From: Frateuria terrea
GTDB lineage: Bacteria > Pseudomonadota > Gammaproteobacteria > Xanthomonadales > Rhodanobacteraceae
Assembly (NCBI RefSeq): GCF_900115705.1
Contig: NZ_FOXL01000002.1
Span: 124,001-188,000 of the forward strand
Direction: 5' to 3'
DNA length: 64,000 nt
Shown: positions 16,057 through 26,086 of the stretch, one piece after another
Layout: each line of letters begins with the position of its first letter
Position numbering within the stretch: position 1 is the stretch's first letter
Notes under the pieces: generated by a model
Database searches by the model: none
What the model was told of the DNA's origin: nothing
The model's input: the letters and a program-made list of their open reading frames with translations, nothing else
Position numbers and translations under genes: made by a program

Positions 16057-16407
16057 ATGGGAGAGTCAAGCGTGATGTCGAAAGGTCCCGGCTTCGCGGT
16101 CCTCTATCGTTGGAAGCTCCACGAGGGCGCAGAAGAGAAGTTCGTTGCTGCCTGGTCGCGAATTTCAGCGCTTTTGCTGGAGCAGAAGGGGTCACTGGGC
16201 TCGCGGCTTCACAAGGGGCCGGATGGCTGGTGGTACAGCTATGCTCAGTGGCCGAGTGCTGAGACCAGAGAACAGGCGTTTGCGGGCCCGTCGGCAGATG
16301 GCGAAGCCAGCCGCCAGATGAGAGAGGCCATCGCCGAAAGTTTGCCGGAGCTGGAGCTTGAATCAGTCGCTGATTTCATGGTTCTCCCGCCAGTCCGCCG
16401 CACCTGA
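16057..16407 (+). CDS. Cassette 3: ABM/dimeric alpha-beta barrel monooxygenase-like protein
   Basis: A 116-residue protein whose start (FAVLYRWKLHEGAEEKFVAAWSRIS) and WYSYAQWPS stretch resemble the antibiotic biosynthesis monooxygenase (ABM)/EthD ferredoxin-like fold. Function is unknown: such proteins include quinol monooxygenases and stress proteins. It begins 22 nt after the attC2 core, so it occupies the third cassette position. I found no attC after it; the downstream sequence lacks a convincing RYYYAAC/GTTRRRY pair, so it may be fixed in place. ATG at 16057 or 16075. Confidence 0.75.
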   Translation: MGESSVMSKGPGFAVLYRWKLHEGAEEKFVAAWSRISALLLEQKGSLGSRLHKGPDGWWYSYAQWPSAETREQAFAGPSADGEASRQMREAIAESLPELELESVADFMVLPPVRRT

Positions 16408-16523
16408 CCAGGCCATCGGGCCGACGTCTTCCTGTCGCGGGTGCCGTCGGCATGCCGGACGTAGCCGGGAAAACGATGCTCGCTATCCTCGATTGAACTC
16501 CGAGTCACTACCCAAGGCCTGGG

Positions 16524-17531
<1,008 letters not shown>

Positions 17532-17762
17532 GCGGCGCTCCTGCGGCGGATGGCCGGTATCTGGGGGCGACGTGCCGCCAATGCCAGCAGATACAGGAAA
17601 TCGCCCGGGTCTGCGCGGCGCCGCCAGGGCGCGACGAAGGAGCGCGGGCCCGTGGCGCGGACCGCCAAGGTCGGCCGGTCCATCGAAAGATTGCGCGCGC
17701 AGCTACACTTTCCTATCCGCCGGCCGATACAGCGCGAAGCACGCAATGGGACTCGCATCGGG

Positions 17763-18782
17763 ATGATTGCCATGTGGCGGCACCTGTTCGCCGCGAGGAA
17801 AGCCTCGCCCCGCCCTGCCCCCGCCCCACGGGTGGTGGTGGTCGCCGACGTGCCTGCGCCGGCGGATGCCGGGCCGCCGCTGGCGGTGGTGCAGGACCGC
17901 TTCCATCGTTTCGTCCTCGGCCTGCCGGAAGCCATCGGCGACGCCATCAGCGCACCCGAACAGGCCACGCTGCGCAGGCTGGAAGCCATCGCCGAACGCT
18001 TCGACGTGAGCGGTCTGCCACGCCTGCCCAGCGTCCTGCCGCAACTGCTGCGCGCACTGAAGAACGACAACCTCGCCGGTTCGCAGCTGGCGGCCATGAT
18101 CGGGCGCGATCCGGTGCTGGTCGGCGAGGTGATGCGCGTGGCCGGCAGCGCGCATTTCCGCACGGCGCAGCCAATCCACAGCCTGCAACACGCCGTGGTG
18201 CTGCTGGGCCGCGACGCCCTGCGCCAGGTCGCCACGCTGCACGTGATGAAGCCGATCCTGCAGGCCAGTGCGGGGATGCGCGGGCACATGGCCGGACCTT
18301 GGCTGTGGGAGCATGCCGAACGCTGCGCGCATGCCGCCGCCTTCCTCGGCCGCCATGGTGGCTGCGATACCTTCGAGGCATTCCTCGCCGGCATGGTCTG
18401 CCATACCGGCACCGGTGCGGTCGTGCGCCTCCTCGACCAGGAGGCGCCACCTTCGCTGGGGACCTTCTCTTCGGCGTTCCTGGCCGGCTGCATGCGCATC
18501 GGCGCGCGGCTGTCGCTGCGCGCGGTGCGGCACTGGGACATGCCCGCCAACGTGATCGAGGCGCTGGTCGATCGGGTGAATGCGCCGGAACCGCCGGCTT
18601 CGGCCCTCGGCAAGGCACTGGCCTGCGCGGACCCGCTGGCGATGGTGCAACTGCTGGTGGAGCGCGGATTGCTCGGCGCGGACCTCGATTACAGCAGCAC
18701 ATGGCCCACCTGCTTTCCGACACCGGTATTGCTGCGCGGGCAGCACGACCTGCGCCGGCAGTTCATGCCGGCACAGGCCTGA
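17763..18782 (+). CDS. HDOD-domain protein
   Basis: A 339-residue soluble protein. After a variable N-terminus, an HDOD domain spans about residues 80-280 (LPRLPSVLPQLLRALKNDNLAGSQLAAMIGRDPVLVGEVMRVA, then a degenerate HD-like core with WEHAERCAHAAAFL). HDOD proteins are signalling scaffolds related to HD phosphohydrolases and often lack the metal site. No GGDEF, EAL or receiver domain is attached. Start ATG at 17763 or 17772; neither has a strong Shine-Dalgarno. It is convergent with the lipoprotein gene 7 nt downstream. Confidence 0.85.
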   Translation: MIAMWRHLFAARKASPRPAPAPRVVVVADVPAPADAGPPLAVVQDRFHRFVLGLPEAIGDAISAPEQATLRRLEAIAERFDVSGLPRLPSVLPQLLRALKNDNLAGSQLAAMIGRDPVLVGEVMRVAGSAHFRTAQPIHSLQHAVVLLGRDALRQVATLHVMKPILQASAGMRGHMAGPWLWEHAERCAHAAAFLGRHGGCDTFEAFLAGMVCHTGTGAVVRLLDQEAPPSLGTFSSAFLAGCMRIGARLSLRAVRHWDMPANVIEALVDRVNAPEPPASALGKALACADPLAMVQLLVERGLLGADLDYSSTWPTCFPTPVLLRGQHDLRRQFMPAQA

Positions 18783-18789
18783 TCGACGG

Positions 18790-19311
18790 TCAGTGCGGCG
18801 TGGCTTCCACGTTCGCGCGCAGCTGGCGGGCGATGTCGTCCGCGCCGGTGGCGAGCAGTGAGGTGAGCGCCCTGGCGTAATCGGCCCGCGCCGGCGCCGG
18901 CATCGACGGGGAGACGTGGTAGGTCGCGTTGGAACCACGCCCGCGCGCGTTGATCGTGCAGTGCGTGCCCAGTTCCAGCGTGATGCTGGCTGGTGTCGCC
19001 TCGGTGTCCACCCGCATCTCGGCGAAAACCTGCTCGCACTGCACCACCAGATCGGTGAAATAGGCCGGCTCCAACCCATGGCGCAGGCGCGCCTGCAACA
19101 CCTCGGACACCGACGGCGTGGGCGTCAGCGTGACCGGCTCGTCCAGGCCGCGCACCTGCACGTCCTGTTCCTGCCTGTCCACCTGCAGCCACGGCGCCGA
19201 GTCCGGCGTCACCAGGCTGCCCAGTGCCACCGGGACGCGTGTTTCCTGCGAACCCCCACATGCGGCCAGCAGCATGGCGCCACCGACTACCCACACGAAT
19301 TTCTTCATCAC
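18790..19311 (-). CDS. Uncharacterised lipoprotein
   Basis: A 173-residue protein with signal sequence and lipobox (MMKKFVWVVGGAMLLAACGG), so it is probably membrane-anchored. The mature part is mixed alpha/beta with two further cysteines (VVQCEQVF, GTHCTIN) that could form a disulfide. I do not recognise a domain. It is monocistronic, convergent with the HDOD gene. Confidence 0.75.
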   Translation of the reverse strand: MMKKFVWVVGGAMLLAACGGSQETRVPVALGSLVTPDSAPWLQVDRQEQDVQVRGLDEPVTLTPTPSVSEVLQARLRHGLEPAYFTDLVVQCEQVFAEMRVDTEATPASITLELGTHCTINARGRGSNATYHVSPSMPAPARADYARALTSLLATGADDIARQLRANVEATPH

Positions 19312-19469
19312 CCGTTCCCCCGTGAAGCGATAAGCCTCACGAATCTACAGGCGCGAGCCTGCGCGATCAACGCAACGGGCAGGCAAGTGCGAGCCAGTGC
19401 ACGTTCGGACGTCCATCCGCGCCGGGCAAGGTTGGCCGGTCGAGCTTCCCGCCGACGCAGCGCTCCGCC

Positions 19470-20597
19470 TCAGCCGCGGGTGCGCACGGGATGGTCAAGC
19501 CCGCCGGCAACGCGCAGGAACTGGCGCCGCGCCGGACCGAAGTGCATCAAGCGGGGCACCAGCACGTCCCGCAGTTCGCGCAGCGCGGCTGGGCGCCCAT
19601 GCATCAGGCGGGTCAATGCGGCGATGCGCCTGACTACCTGCCGGTGCACCGAGTGGCGCAGCTGCGCGTAGCTGGCCAGGCGCGAGAGGCGGCCGGCGAG
19701 GGCGTCGGCGGCACAGTCGGCAAAGACGTAGGCATCCTCGATGCCCAGGTTCATGCCGCGCGCGCCGAGCGGCGAATGAATGTGCGCCGCGTCGCCGCCG
19801 AGCAGCACGCGGCCCACGCCGGCGCGCTCGGCAACGCGGTGCGCGATGTGAAAGTGCGATTGCCAGCGCACCTCGCCGCAGACAGTGCCCGCCGGCAGCC
19901 CCGCCAGCGGCTGGGTGCCATTGCCCATCACGCGCCAGAGATCGCCGCGCACGCGCAGAGCGAACAGGAACCCGTCCGGCAGCAGCATCAGGTGCACGCG
20001 GTCCGGGTCCAGCGGCGTGGCCAGGTGCAGGTCCCACAACAGCCAGGGTTCGGGCAACGCTTCGCCCGGGAAGGCCAGGCCGAGCGCCTGGCGCACCGCG
20101 CTGTGTGCGCCATCGGCGCCGTACAGCAGCGGGGCACGCGTACGCTCGACGCTGCCATCGACGTGCACCAGGCTGGCCGTGACGCCATCGTCGCCCTGCT
20201 CCAGCGCGTCGAGCTTGACACCACGCTCGACGGTGACGCCCTGCGCCTCGAGCGCCTCGGCAAGCAGCGCTTCGGTACTCGCCTGCGGCAGCGAGATGAG
20301 CGAGCGTCCGGTATCCAGCAGCGGGGAGAGCGGCACCGCGACGTCGTCATGCCCGGGACGATGCAGGGTGACCCCGCGCACGGCCCAGCCCTCGACCAGC
20401 ATGCGCGCGGTCACGCCGGTGTCTTCCAGCAGTTCCTGCGTGCGCGGGTTGACCGCCAGCGCCTTGGAATCGCGGCTGGGCGTAGCGGCCTTGTCGATGA
20501 TGCGCACCGCCACCCCACGCCGCGCGAGCAGCAGCGCGGCCGCCAGCCCGGTCGGGCCGGCGCCGGCAACCAGCACGGGCATGGCGTTCGACGGCAT
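19470..20597 (-). CDS. FAD-dependent aromatic monooxygenase (PheA/TfdB, UbiH-like group)
   Basis: A 375-residue class A flavoprotein hydroxylase. The ADP-binding Rossmann motif VLVAGAGPTGLAAALLLARRG is at residues 8-28, the DG motif in LLYGADGAHSAVRQALG, and the second FAD motif GRVLLGGDAAHIHSPLGARGMNLGIEDA in the C-terminal half. It lacks the extra thioredoxin-like domain of phenol hydroxylases. The substrate is unknown; PheA/RdmE-type enzymes act on phenols or polyketides. Isolated gene, no pathway partners nearby. Confidence 0.88.
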   Translation of the reverse strand: MPSNAMPVLVAGAGPTGLAAALLLARRGVAVRIIDKAATPSRDSKALAVNPRTQELLEDTGVTARMLVEGWAVRGVTLHRPGHDDVAVPLSPLLDTGRSLISLPQASTEALLAEALEAQGVTVERGVKLDALEQGDDGVTASLVHVDGSVERTRAPLLYGADGAHSAVRQALGLAFPGEALPEPWLLWDLHLATPLDPDRVHLMLLPDGFLFALRVRGDLWRVMGNGTQPLAGLPAGTVCGEVRWQSHFHIAHRVAERAGVGRVLLGGDAAHIHSPLGARGMNLGIEDAYVFADCAADALAGRLSRLASYAQLRHSVHRQVVRRIAALTRLMHGRPAALRELRDVLVPRLMHFGPARRQFLRVAGGLDHPVRTRG

Positions 20598-20665
20598 GCC
20601 GGGAGACTAGCAGGGGCGCGTGCACGGGCTGTGTCCGCTGAGCAAACAGGCGACCACGCGCAGCG

Positions 20666-20848
20666 TCAGGGCAGCGTCAGGTCGGGATGGCGCACGCGCC
20701 ATGCCTCCAGTGCGGCCTGGTAGCGTGCCATCGCCTCGTCGTAGCGATCGAGCACGCAATGCACGCAGCCCTCGCCGCAGCAGTCACCCGGGTCGGGCTC
20801 GGCCGGGCGGGCCGGCGGCGGGTCGTCGATCGGAAACGCAGGGGCCAT
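20666..20848 (-). CDS. Small Oxidoreductase-like domain protein
   Basis: A 60-residue protein with the motif GDCCGEGCVHCVLDRYDEAMARY, the pattern of the short Oxidored-like (PF09791-type) family, in which a CCG.GC..C cluster is followed by an amphipathic helix. The function is not established; a metal site is likely. ATG at 20848 gives MAPAFPIDD; a longer in-frame extension exists but has no similarity. Confidence 0.75.
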   Translation of the reverse strand: MAPAFPIDDPPPARPAEPDPGDCCGEGCVHCVLDRYDEAMARYQAALEAWRVRHPDLTLP

Positions 20849-20966
20849 GCGGCGATAGTACGGCGGGCGCTCACGCCATGGACACCCGCAACCGACACGC
20901 CGCCAACCCGTCCTGCCCAAGGATGGCTCGCGGGTCGCCGCGCCCGCCGCAAACGCCAGGAGCGCC

Positions 20967-21464
20967 ATGAAGAACCGCCACGTATTCAGTACGCCCAACG
21001 TCGAGTCCGCCAAGACCGTCATGCAGGCCGCCCGCGCCGCCGGCATTCCCGAGGACGACATTTCACTGATCGCGCGCGCCGACATCGAGCTGGAGGCTAC
21101 ACCCGAGCAGCACAAGGAAGCCGGTAGCGATTTCTATCCGGCCGCCCTGCGCGGCGTGGTCGGCGGCGGCGCGATCGGGCTGCTGGCCGGACTGGTGGCG
21201 GTGGCGATCCCGCCCATAGGCATCACCGTGGCCGGCGTGGCGGGGCTGACCATCGCCGGCGCACTCACCGGTGGCTGGTCGGGCGCGCTGACCGGCGCCT
21301 CGGTGCCCGATCCGGTGCGGCGCAAGTTCGAGGACGAGATCGAGGCCGGCCGCATCCTGGTGGTGCTCGACGGTGACAACGAGGTGCTGGCGCGCGCCGA
21401 GCCGGCGCTCACCCGTGCCGGAGGCACGATGCTGCCGTTCGACCGGCCGACGGCGTTGACGTAG
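20967..21464 (+). CDS. Conserved hypothetical with a glycine-rich membrane-inserting segment
   Basis: A 165-residue protein. The N-terminus (VFSTPNVESAKTVMQAARAAGIPEDDISLIAR) looks like a small ferredoxin-like alpha/beta unit found in stress proteins. Residues about 60-112 form a Gly/Ala-rich hydrophobic hairpin (VVGGGAIGLLAGLVAVAIPPIGITVAG). A C-terminal alpha/beta part follows. The layout resembles general-stress or glycine-zipper proteins. AGGAGCGCC before the ATG is a good ribosome site. Function unknown. Confidence 0.75.
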   Translation: MKNRHVFSTPNVESAKTVMQAARAAGIPEDDISLIARADIELEATPEQHKEAGSDFYPAALRGVVGGGAIGLLAGLVAVAIPPIGITVAGVAGLTIAGALTGGWSGALTGASVPDPVRRKFEDEIEAGRILVVLDGDNEVLARAEPALTRAGGTMLPFDRPTALT

Positions 21465-21483
21465 GCACCGCAGAGATTTGAGC

Positions 21484-21513
21484 CCTCTCCCCGCCGGGGA
21501 GAGGCTGGTGAGG
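21484..21513. repeat. Dispersed palindrome CCTCTCCCC..GGGGAGAGG
   Basis: Inverted repeat of the same type as at 12545, followed by GGTGAGG. It lies 20 nt after a stop codon, in a 269-nt intergenic stretch without any other feature I can support. Confidence 0.6.
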
Positions 21514-21733
21514 AGCCAAGGCTCGCAGGAAAGGGCATCGTGCTGGTTGGCCCGTTTTAATTAAAGACGAGCCTTCTCTCCATCCTTCCTTGATGGGTGC
21601 AGGAGGAGAGGGAGCACCAGCCAACAGGCGCACACCGGCTTTGCACGCGTCTTTCATGGTCCGCGCACACCGCATTCAACCGGGCGCGAGGAACATCCAC
21701 GCCGTCCCCGATTCCCGCCGTCCCGGAGTGCCC

Positions 21734-22153
21734 ATGCATCTCGACCGCCTGATGACCCGCAACCCGAAGTTCTGCCTGGCGACGTCGCCTCTGGACGAGG
21801 TCGCCCGCGCCATGCGCGACGAGGACGTGGGCGAGATCCCCGTGGTGGATCTGGACCGCCATCCGGTTGGCGTGATCACCGACCGCGACATCGTGGTGCG
21901 CACGTTGGCCGCCGGCCGCAATCCGCTGGAAGTGCGGGTGCAGGAATGCATGACCGCGCCACCGGTGGTGATCCAGGAGGACGCCAGCGTGGAAGACTGC
22001 GCCAACCTCATGGAGCGCCAGAAAATCCGGCGCGTGCCGGTCGTCGATGCCAAGGGCGCGCTGTGCGGCATCGTCTCGCTGGCCGACCTGGAACGCTCGG
22101 ACGCACGCTCGCTGCAGAACGAAGTGACCCGCGCCGTATCCCAGCCGCACTGA
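21734..22153 (+). CDS. Tandem CBS-domain protein
   Basis: A 139-residue protein made of two CBS domains (about 1-60 and 70-130): MTRNPKFCLATSPLDEVARAM, IPVVDLDRHPVGVITDRDIVVR, then MTAPPVVIQEDASVEDCANLM and RRVPVVDAKGALCGIVSLADL. Such Bateman modules bind adenine nucleotides or NAD and sense energy state or stress. It is followed 24 nt later by a small lipoprotein gene, so the two may be co-transcribed. Confidence 0.88.
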   Translation: MHLDRLMTRNPKFCLATSPLDEVARAMRDEDVGEIPVVDLDRHPVGVITDRDIVVRTLAAGRNPLEVRVQECMTAPPVVIQEDASVEDCANLMERQKIRRVPVVDAKGALCGIVSLADLERSDARSLQNEVTRAVSQPH

Positions 22154-22177
22154 CCCGTCCCACTGAAGGAGACTGCC

Positions 22178-22447
22178 ATGAAGATCCGCCTGCTCTGCTG
22201 GAGCCTGCTGCTGGCTTCCTCGTTCGCGCTTTCCGCCTGCAACCATGCCGGCAACGGAAACGCCGAGTCCGGCGCGGCCACCTCGTCGACCGCACCGGCT
22301 ACCACGCCACCGGCCACCCAGCCGACCACGCCTATGACGCCACCGCCGGCCTCCACCGCGATGACCCCGCCCGCCACCATGCCGCCCTCTTCCTCGACGG
22401 CGGGCATGCCGGCGCCGGCATCGACGAAACCAAGCGGCACGCCGTAA
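22178..22447 (+). CDS. Small Pro/Thr-rich lipoprotein
   Basis: An 89-residue protein with signal peptide and lipobox LSAC (Cys21), then a low-complexity tail of Pro, Thr, Ala and Ser (PATTPPATQPTTPMTPPPAST) without a folded domain. It could be a periplasmic or surface spacer. AAGGAG precedes the ATG. It follows the CBS gene. Confidence 0.7.
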   Translation: MKIRLLCWSLLLASSFALSACNHAGNGNAESGAATSSTAPATTPPATQPTTPMTPPPASTAMTPPATMPPSSSTAGMPAPASTKPSGTP

Positions 22448-22658
22448 CCGCGACGCGGGCACGTGCATGGATGCGCACAGGGCCAGGGATGGCCTGAGGC
22501 CAACGGATCGAGCGGGCCTGGGATGCCGGGCCCGCGGCGTGTGTGCCTGCCCAAGGGAGCGGCACCCGCCGGCCCTTCCTGCCCCCCCCAAAAGTCACGG
22601 CTTTCCTGCGTCCGGGGCGGGCGCACAATCGCCATCCCAACACCCGAAGGAGCCTGAC

Positions 22659-23426
22659 ATGCGCACGCTCGTCCTTGCCGCCGTGATCGCCCTCGCCCTG
22701 CCCGCCGCACACGCCGCACACGCTTCGCCGCAGCACGCGCAACCGCCCTATCTCACCGCTGCCATCAACGACCCGGGTCGCCAGGCCGACCGCAAGGACG
22801 ATGCCCGCCGCAAGATCGCGCAGGTGATGGCCTTCGCCCAGGTCAAGCCCGGCGACAAGGTGCTCGAATTGATCCCCGGCAGCGGCTATTTCACCCGCGT
22901 GTTCAGTGGCGTGGTCGGACCGAAGGGACACGTCTACGCGCTGTGGCCCAACGAGTACGCCAGCGAGGCGCAGTCCGACGTGGACAACCTGCGCAAGCTC
23001 GCCAGGCAGCCGCACTACGCCAATGTCAGCGTGCTGACCCAGCCGGCCGCGAAACTCGATGCGCCCGAGTCGGTGGACGTGGTGTTCACCTCGCAGAACT
23101 ACCACGACTACCCGGACAAGTTCATGGGCAACGCCGATCCGGTGGTGCTCGACAAGCAGGTCTACAAGGTGCTCAAGCCCGGCGGCGTGTTCGTGGTGAT
23201 CGACCACGTGGCACCGGCCGGCTCGGGCATGCGTGACACCGACACGCTGCACCGCATCGATCCGGCGATCGTCAGGAAGCAGGTCGAATCGGCCGGCTTC
23301 GTGTTCGACGGCGAGAGCAATGCGCTGCGCAACCCGGCCGACCCGCACGACATCAAGGTCTTCGACAAGTCGATCCGCGGACATACGGACCAGTTCATGT
23401 ACCGGTTCCGCAAGCCGGCCAAGTGA
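22659..23426 (+). CDS. Secreted class I SAM-dependent methyltransferase-like protein
   Basis: A 255-residue protein with a Sec signal peptide (MRTLVLAAVIALALPAAHAAHA) and a Rossmann methyltransferase domain: KVLELIPGSGYFTRVFSGVVG (motif I) and a late LKPGGVFVVIDH motif. The family is widespread in proteobacteria and predicted periplasmic, yet SAM is cytoplasmic, so its activity is puzzling. CGAAGGAGCCTGAC before the ATG at 22659 fixes the start. Confidence 0.85.
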   Translation: MRTLVLAAVIALALPAAHAAHASPQHAQPPYLTAAINDPGRQADRKDDARRKIAQVMAFAQVKPGDKVLELIPGSGYFTRVFSGVVGPKGHVYALWPNEYASEAQSDVDNLRKLARQPHYANVSVLTQPAAKLDAPESVDVVFTSQNYHDYPDKFMGNADPVVLDKQVYKVLKPGGVFVVIDHVAPAGSGMRDTDTLHRIDPAIVRKQVESAGFVFDGESNALRNPADPHDIKVFDKSIRGHTDQFMYRFRKPAK

Positions 23427-23561
23427 GCCTGGTGCCGTCTTCGGACCGTTCGCCCCGGGCGTGGCGCGGCGGCGCCGGAAGGCCCCTCGACCCCGGCACT
23501 CCGCGCCTGCGCCTGCACCTGGGACGAAGGCGAGCGTCGCCCAGGGTGAACGGGTGACGGC

Positions 23562-24275
23562 ATGACCATCCGCATCGGCTGCGCCGGCTGGTCGATACCG
23601 AAGGCGCACGCCGGCGCCTTCCCCACCGCTGGGAGCACGCTGGAGCGCTACGCGCAGGTGTTCGACTGCGTCGAGATCAACTCCAGCTTCTATCGCCCGC
23701 ATCGCCCGTCCACCTGGCGGCGCTGGGGCGACAGCGTGCCGGCGGACTTCCGTTTCGCGGTCAAGATGCCCAAGGCGATCAGCCACGAATGCCGCTTGCG
23801 CGCCTGCGACGGGCTGGTCGATGCGTTCCTGGACCAGGCCGGCGAGCTTGCGGAGAAGCTGGGCTGGCTGCTGCTGCAGCTGCCGCCAGGCCTGGTGTTC
23901 GATCCTGCGGTGGCGCTGCCCTTCCTGGAGCAGTTGCGCGGACGGCACGCAGGTCCGATCGCCTGCGAGCCCCGGCATCGGTCGTGGTTCCGTGCCGACG
24001 TCGACCAAGCACTGCGCGACCTTCACGTCGCGCGCGTCGCCGCCGATCCTGCCCGCGTGCCGCGCGCGGCCCTGCCCGGCGGCGACCGCAGCCACATCTA
24101 CCTGCGGCTGCACGGCTCGCCGCGCATGTACTACGACGCCTACCCGCGCCAGGTGCTCCGACGCCTGGCTAAGCGAATGCGGCGGCGGCACGCGTGGTGC
24201 ATCTTCGATAACACGACGCTGGGGCACGCCACGGGCAACGCGCTGGAACTGCAGGCGATGCTGAGCGTGTCGTAG
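23562..24275 (+). CDS. DUF72 (YecE-like) family protein
   Basis: A 237-residue TIM-barrel-like protein. Conserved parts are IRIGCAGWSIPK at the N-terminus, FDCVEINSSFYRPHRPSTWRRW, FRFAVKMPKAISHE, LGWLLLQLPP and the C-terminal IYLRLHGSPRMYY. The function is not established in the family. It precedes the nei-CDF-alkB run with a 98-nt gap. Confidence 0.88.
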   Translation: MTIRIGCAGWSIPKAHAGAFPTAGSTLERYAQVFDCVEINSSFYRPHRPSTWRRWGDSVPADFRFAVKMPKAISHECRLRACDGLVDAFLDQAGELAEKLGWLLLQLPPGLVFDPAVALPFLEQLRGRHAGPIACEPRHRSWFRADVDQALRDLHVARVAADPARVPRAALPGGDRSHIYLRLHGSPRMYYDAYPRQVLRRLAKRMRRRHAWCIFDNTTLGHATGNALELQAMLSVS

Positions 24276-24373
24276 GGGTGGCGCCCATTGCCGAGCCGGG
24301 CCCCCCGGTGCATTCACCTGGGCATGGCCCCAGGCCGGCCACAATGGGCACCGATAGCCATGACAGGTGATCC

Positions 24374-25111
24374 GTGCCCGAAGGCCCCTCGATCGTCATC
24401 TTGCGCGAGGAACTGGCGCCCTTCACCGGGAGCACGATCCGCCGCGCCGAAGGCAACGCGAAGATCGACATGCAGCGGCTCGCCGGCCAGCGCATCGTGG
24501 CCTTCCGCAGCTTCGGCAAGCAGACACTGATCGAACTGCCGGACGCCACCATCCGCATCCACCTGCTGATGTTCGGCAGCTACCGCATCGACGAGCGCAA
24601 GGAGACCGCGCCGCGGCTGAGCCTCCAGCTCGACGAGGGCGAGCTCAATTTCTACAGCTGCTCGGTGCGGCTGCTGGAGGGCGACCTTGACGAACTCTAC
24701 GACTGGCGCGCGGACGTGATGTCCGACGCCTGGGACCCGGCGCTCGCGCGCAAGCGCCTGCGCGCGATGCCGGACACCCTGGCCTGCGATGCCCTGCTCG
24801 ACCAGGATGTATTTGCCGGCGTGGGCAACATCATCAAGAACGAAGTGCTGTTCCGGATCCGCACGCATCCGCTATCGACCATCGGCGCACTGCCGGCGCG
24901 CAAGCTGCGCGAGCTGGTCGAGCAGGCGCGCCAGTACAGCTTCGAGTTCCTCGCATGGAAGCGCGCGTTCGTGCTGCGCAAGCACTGGCTCGCGCACAAC
25001 AAGAGCATCTGCCCGCGCGACCACGTGAAGTTCCACCGCGCCTACCTCGGCCGGACCAACCGGCGCAGTTTCTTCTGCGAGCTGTGCCAGCGGCGCTACG
25101 TGGAGGACTGA
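24374..25111 (+). CDS. Fpg/Nei family DNA glycosylase (endonuclease VIII-like)
   Basis: A base-excision-repair glycosylase/AP lyase of 245 residues. It starts PEGPSI after a GTG initiator, with Pro1 nucleophile and Glu2 of the mature protein. Asn of the helix-two-turn-helix is in DQDVFAGVGNIIKNEVLF. The C-terminal finger reads ICPRDH..CELCQRRY, so the first metal pair appears to be Cys-X3-His rather than the usual CxxC. It differs from classical Fpg and E. coli Nei and fits the Nei-like subgroup. Only 5 nt separate it from the CDF gene. Confidence 0.88.
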   Translation: MPEGPSIVILREELAPFTGSTIRRAEGNAKIDMQRLAGQRIVAFRSFGKQTLIELPDATIRIHLLMFGSYRIDERKETAPRLSLQLDEGELNFYSCSVRLLEGDLDELYDWRADVMSDAWDPALARKRLRAMPDTLACDALLDQDVFAGVGNIIKNEVLFRIRTHPLSTIGALPARKLRELVEQARQYSFEFLAWKRAFVLRKHWLAHNKSICPRDHVKFHRAYLGRTNRRSFFCELCQRRYVED

Positions 25112-25116
25112 CGGCA

Positions 25117-26076
25117 ATGTCCTCGTCCAACTCGCGCCTGGTCGTCTACGCCGCGCTGGCCGGCAACCTGGCGATCGCCATCGCCAAGTTCGTGGCCGCC
25201 GGGTTTTCCGGCAGCTCGGCCATGCTCAGCGAAGGCGTGCACTCGCTGGTGGACACCGCCAACGAGCTGCTGCTTCTCTACGGCATGCACCGCGCCGCGC
25301 GACCGCCGGACGCGGTCCATCCCTTCGGCCACGGGCGCGAGCTGTACTTCTGGAGCTTCATCGTGGCGCTGCTGGTGTTCGCGCTCGGCGCGGGCGTGTC
25401 GCTGTTCGAGGGCGTGGGCCACGTGCGCCACCCCGAGCCGATGAGCGATCCGCTGATCAACTACGTCGTGCTTGGCGTGTCGATGTTGTTCGAGGGCGGC
25501 TCATGGACGATCGCGCTGCGCGAGTTCCGGGCGGCCAAGGGCTCAATGGGCTACTTCGAAGCGTTCCGCAAGAGCAAGGACCCAAGCACCTTTACCGTGT
25601 TGCTGGAGGATTCGGCCGCGTTGCTCGGCCTGCTGATCGCGCTGGCCGGCGTGGCCTGCGCGCGCGTGTTCGACATACCCGAGCTCGACGGCGCCGCCTC
25701 CATCGGCATCGCGGTGGTGCTGGCGATCGCCGCTTCGCTGCTGGCGCGCGAGAGCAAGGGCCTGCTGATCGGCGAGCCGGCACATCCCAGGCTGCGCGAG
25801 TCGCTGCTGGAGATCGCCGCCAACGATCCCGGCGTCGGTCACGTCAACGGCGCGCTGACGGTACAGATGGGCCCGCATACGGTGGTCGCCGCGCTCAGCG
25901 CCGAGTTCGAGGACCAGCTGACCACGCCGCAGATCGAGCAGTGCATCGACCGCATCGAGAAGGCGGTCAAGAGCCGGCACTCGGATGTCACCTCACTGTT
26001 CATCAAGCCGCAGACCACCGAGACCTGGCGCAAGCGCCAGCGGGCGATCGAGCAAGCCAACGAGCCGAAGGACTGA
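25117..26076 (+). CDS. Cation diffusion facilitator (CDF) transporter
   Basis: A 319-residue inner-membrane divalent-cation/H+ antiporter with six predicted TM helices. The metal-site motifs are SEGVHSLVDTANE in TM2 and LLEDSAALLG in TM5, followed by a cytoplasmic C-terminal domain (about 205-300). It belongs to the COG0053/FieF-like group, as does the second CDF gene at 59250. It sits between nei-like and alkB genes with gaps of 5 and 10 nt, so it is likely part of one transcript. The substrate (Zn, Fe, Mn or Cd) cannot be read from sequence by eye. Confidence 0.88.
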   Translation: MSSSNSRLVVYAALAGNLAIAIAKFVAAGFSGSSAMLSEGVHSLVDTANELLLLYGMHRAARPPDAVHPFGHGRELYFWSFIVALLVFALGAGVSLFEGVGHVRHPEPMSDPLINYVVLGVSMLFEGGSWTIALREFRAAKGSMGYFEAFRKSKDPSTFTVLLEDSAALLGLLIALAGVACARVFDIPELDGAASIGIAVVLAIAASLLARESKGLLIGEPAHPRLRESLLEIAANDPGVGHVNGALTVQMGPHTVVAALSAEFEDQLTTPQIEQCIDRIEKAVKSRHSDVTSLFIKPQTTETWRKRQRAIEQANEPKD

Positions 26077-26086
26077 GGCCGCCACC

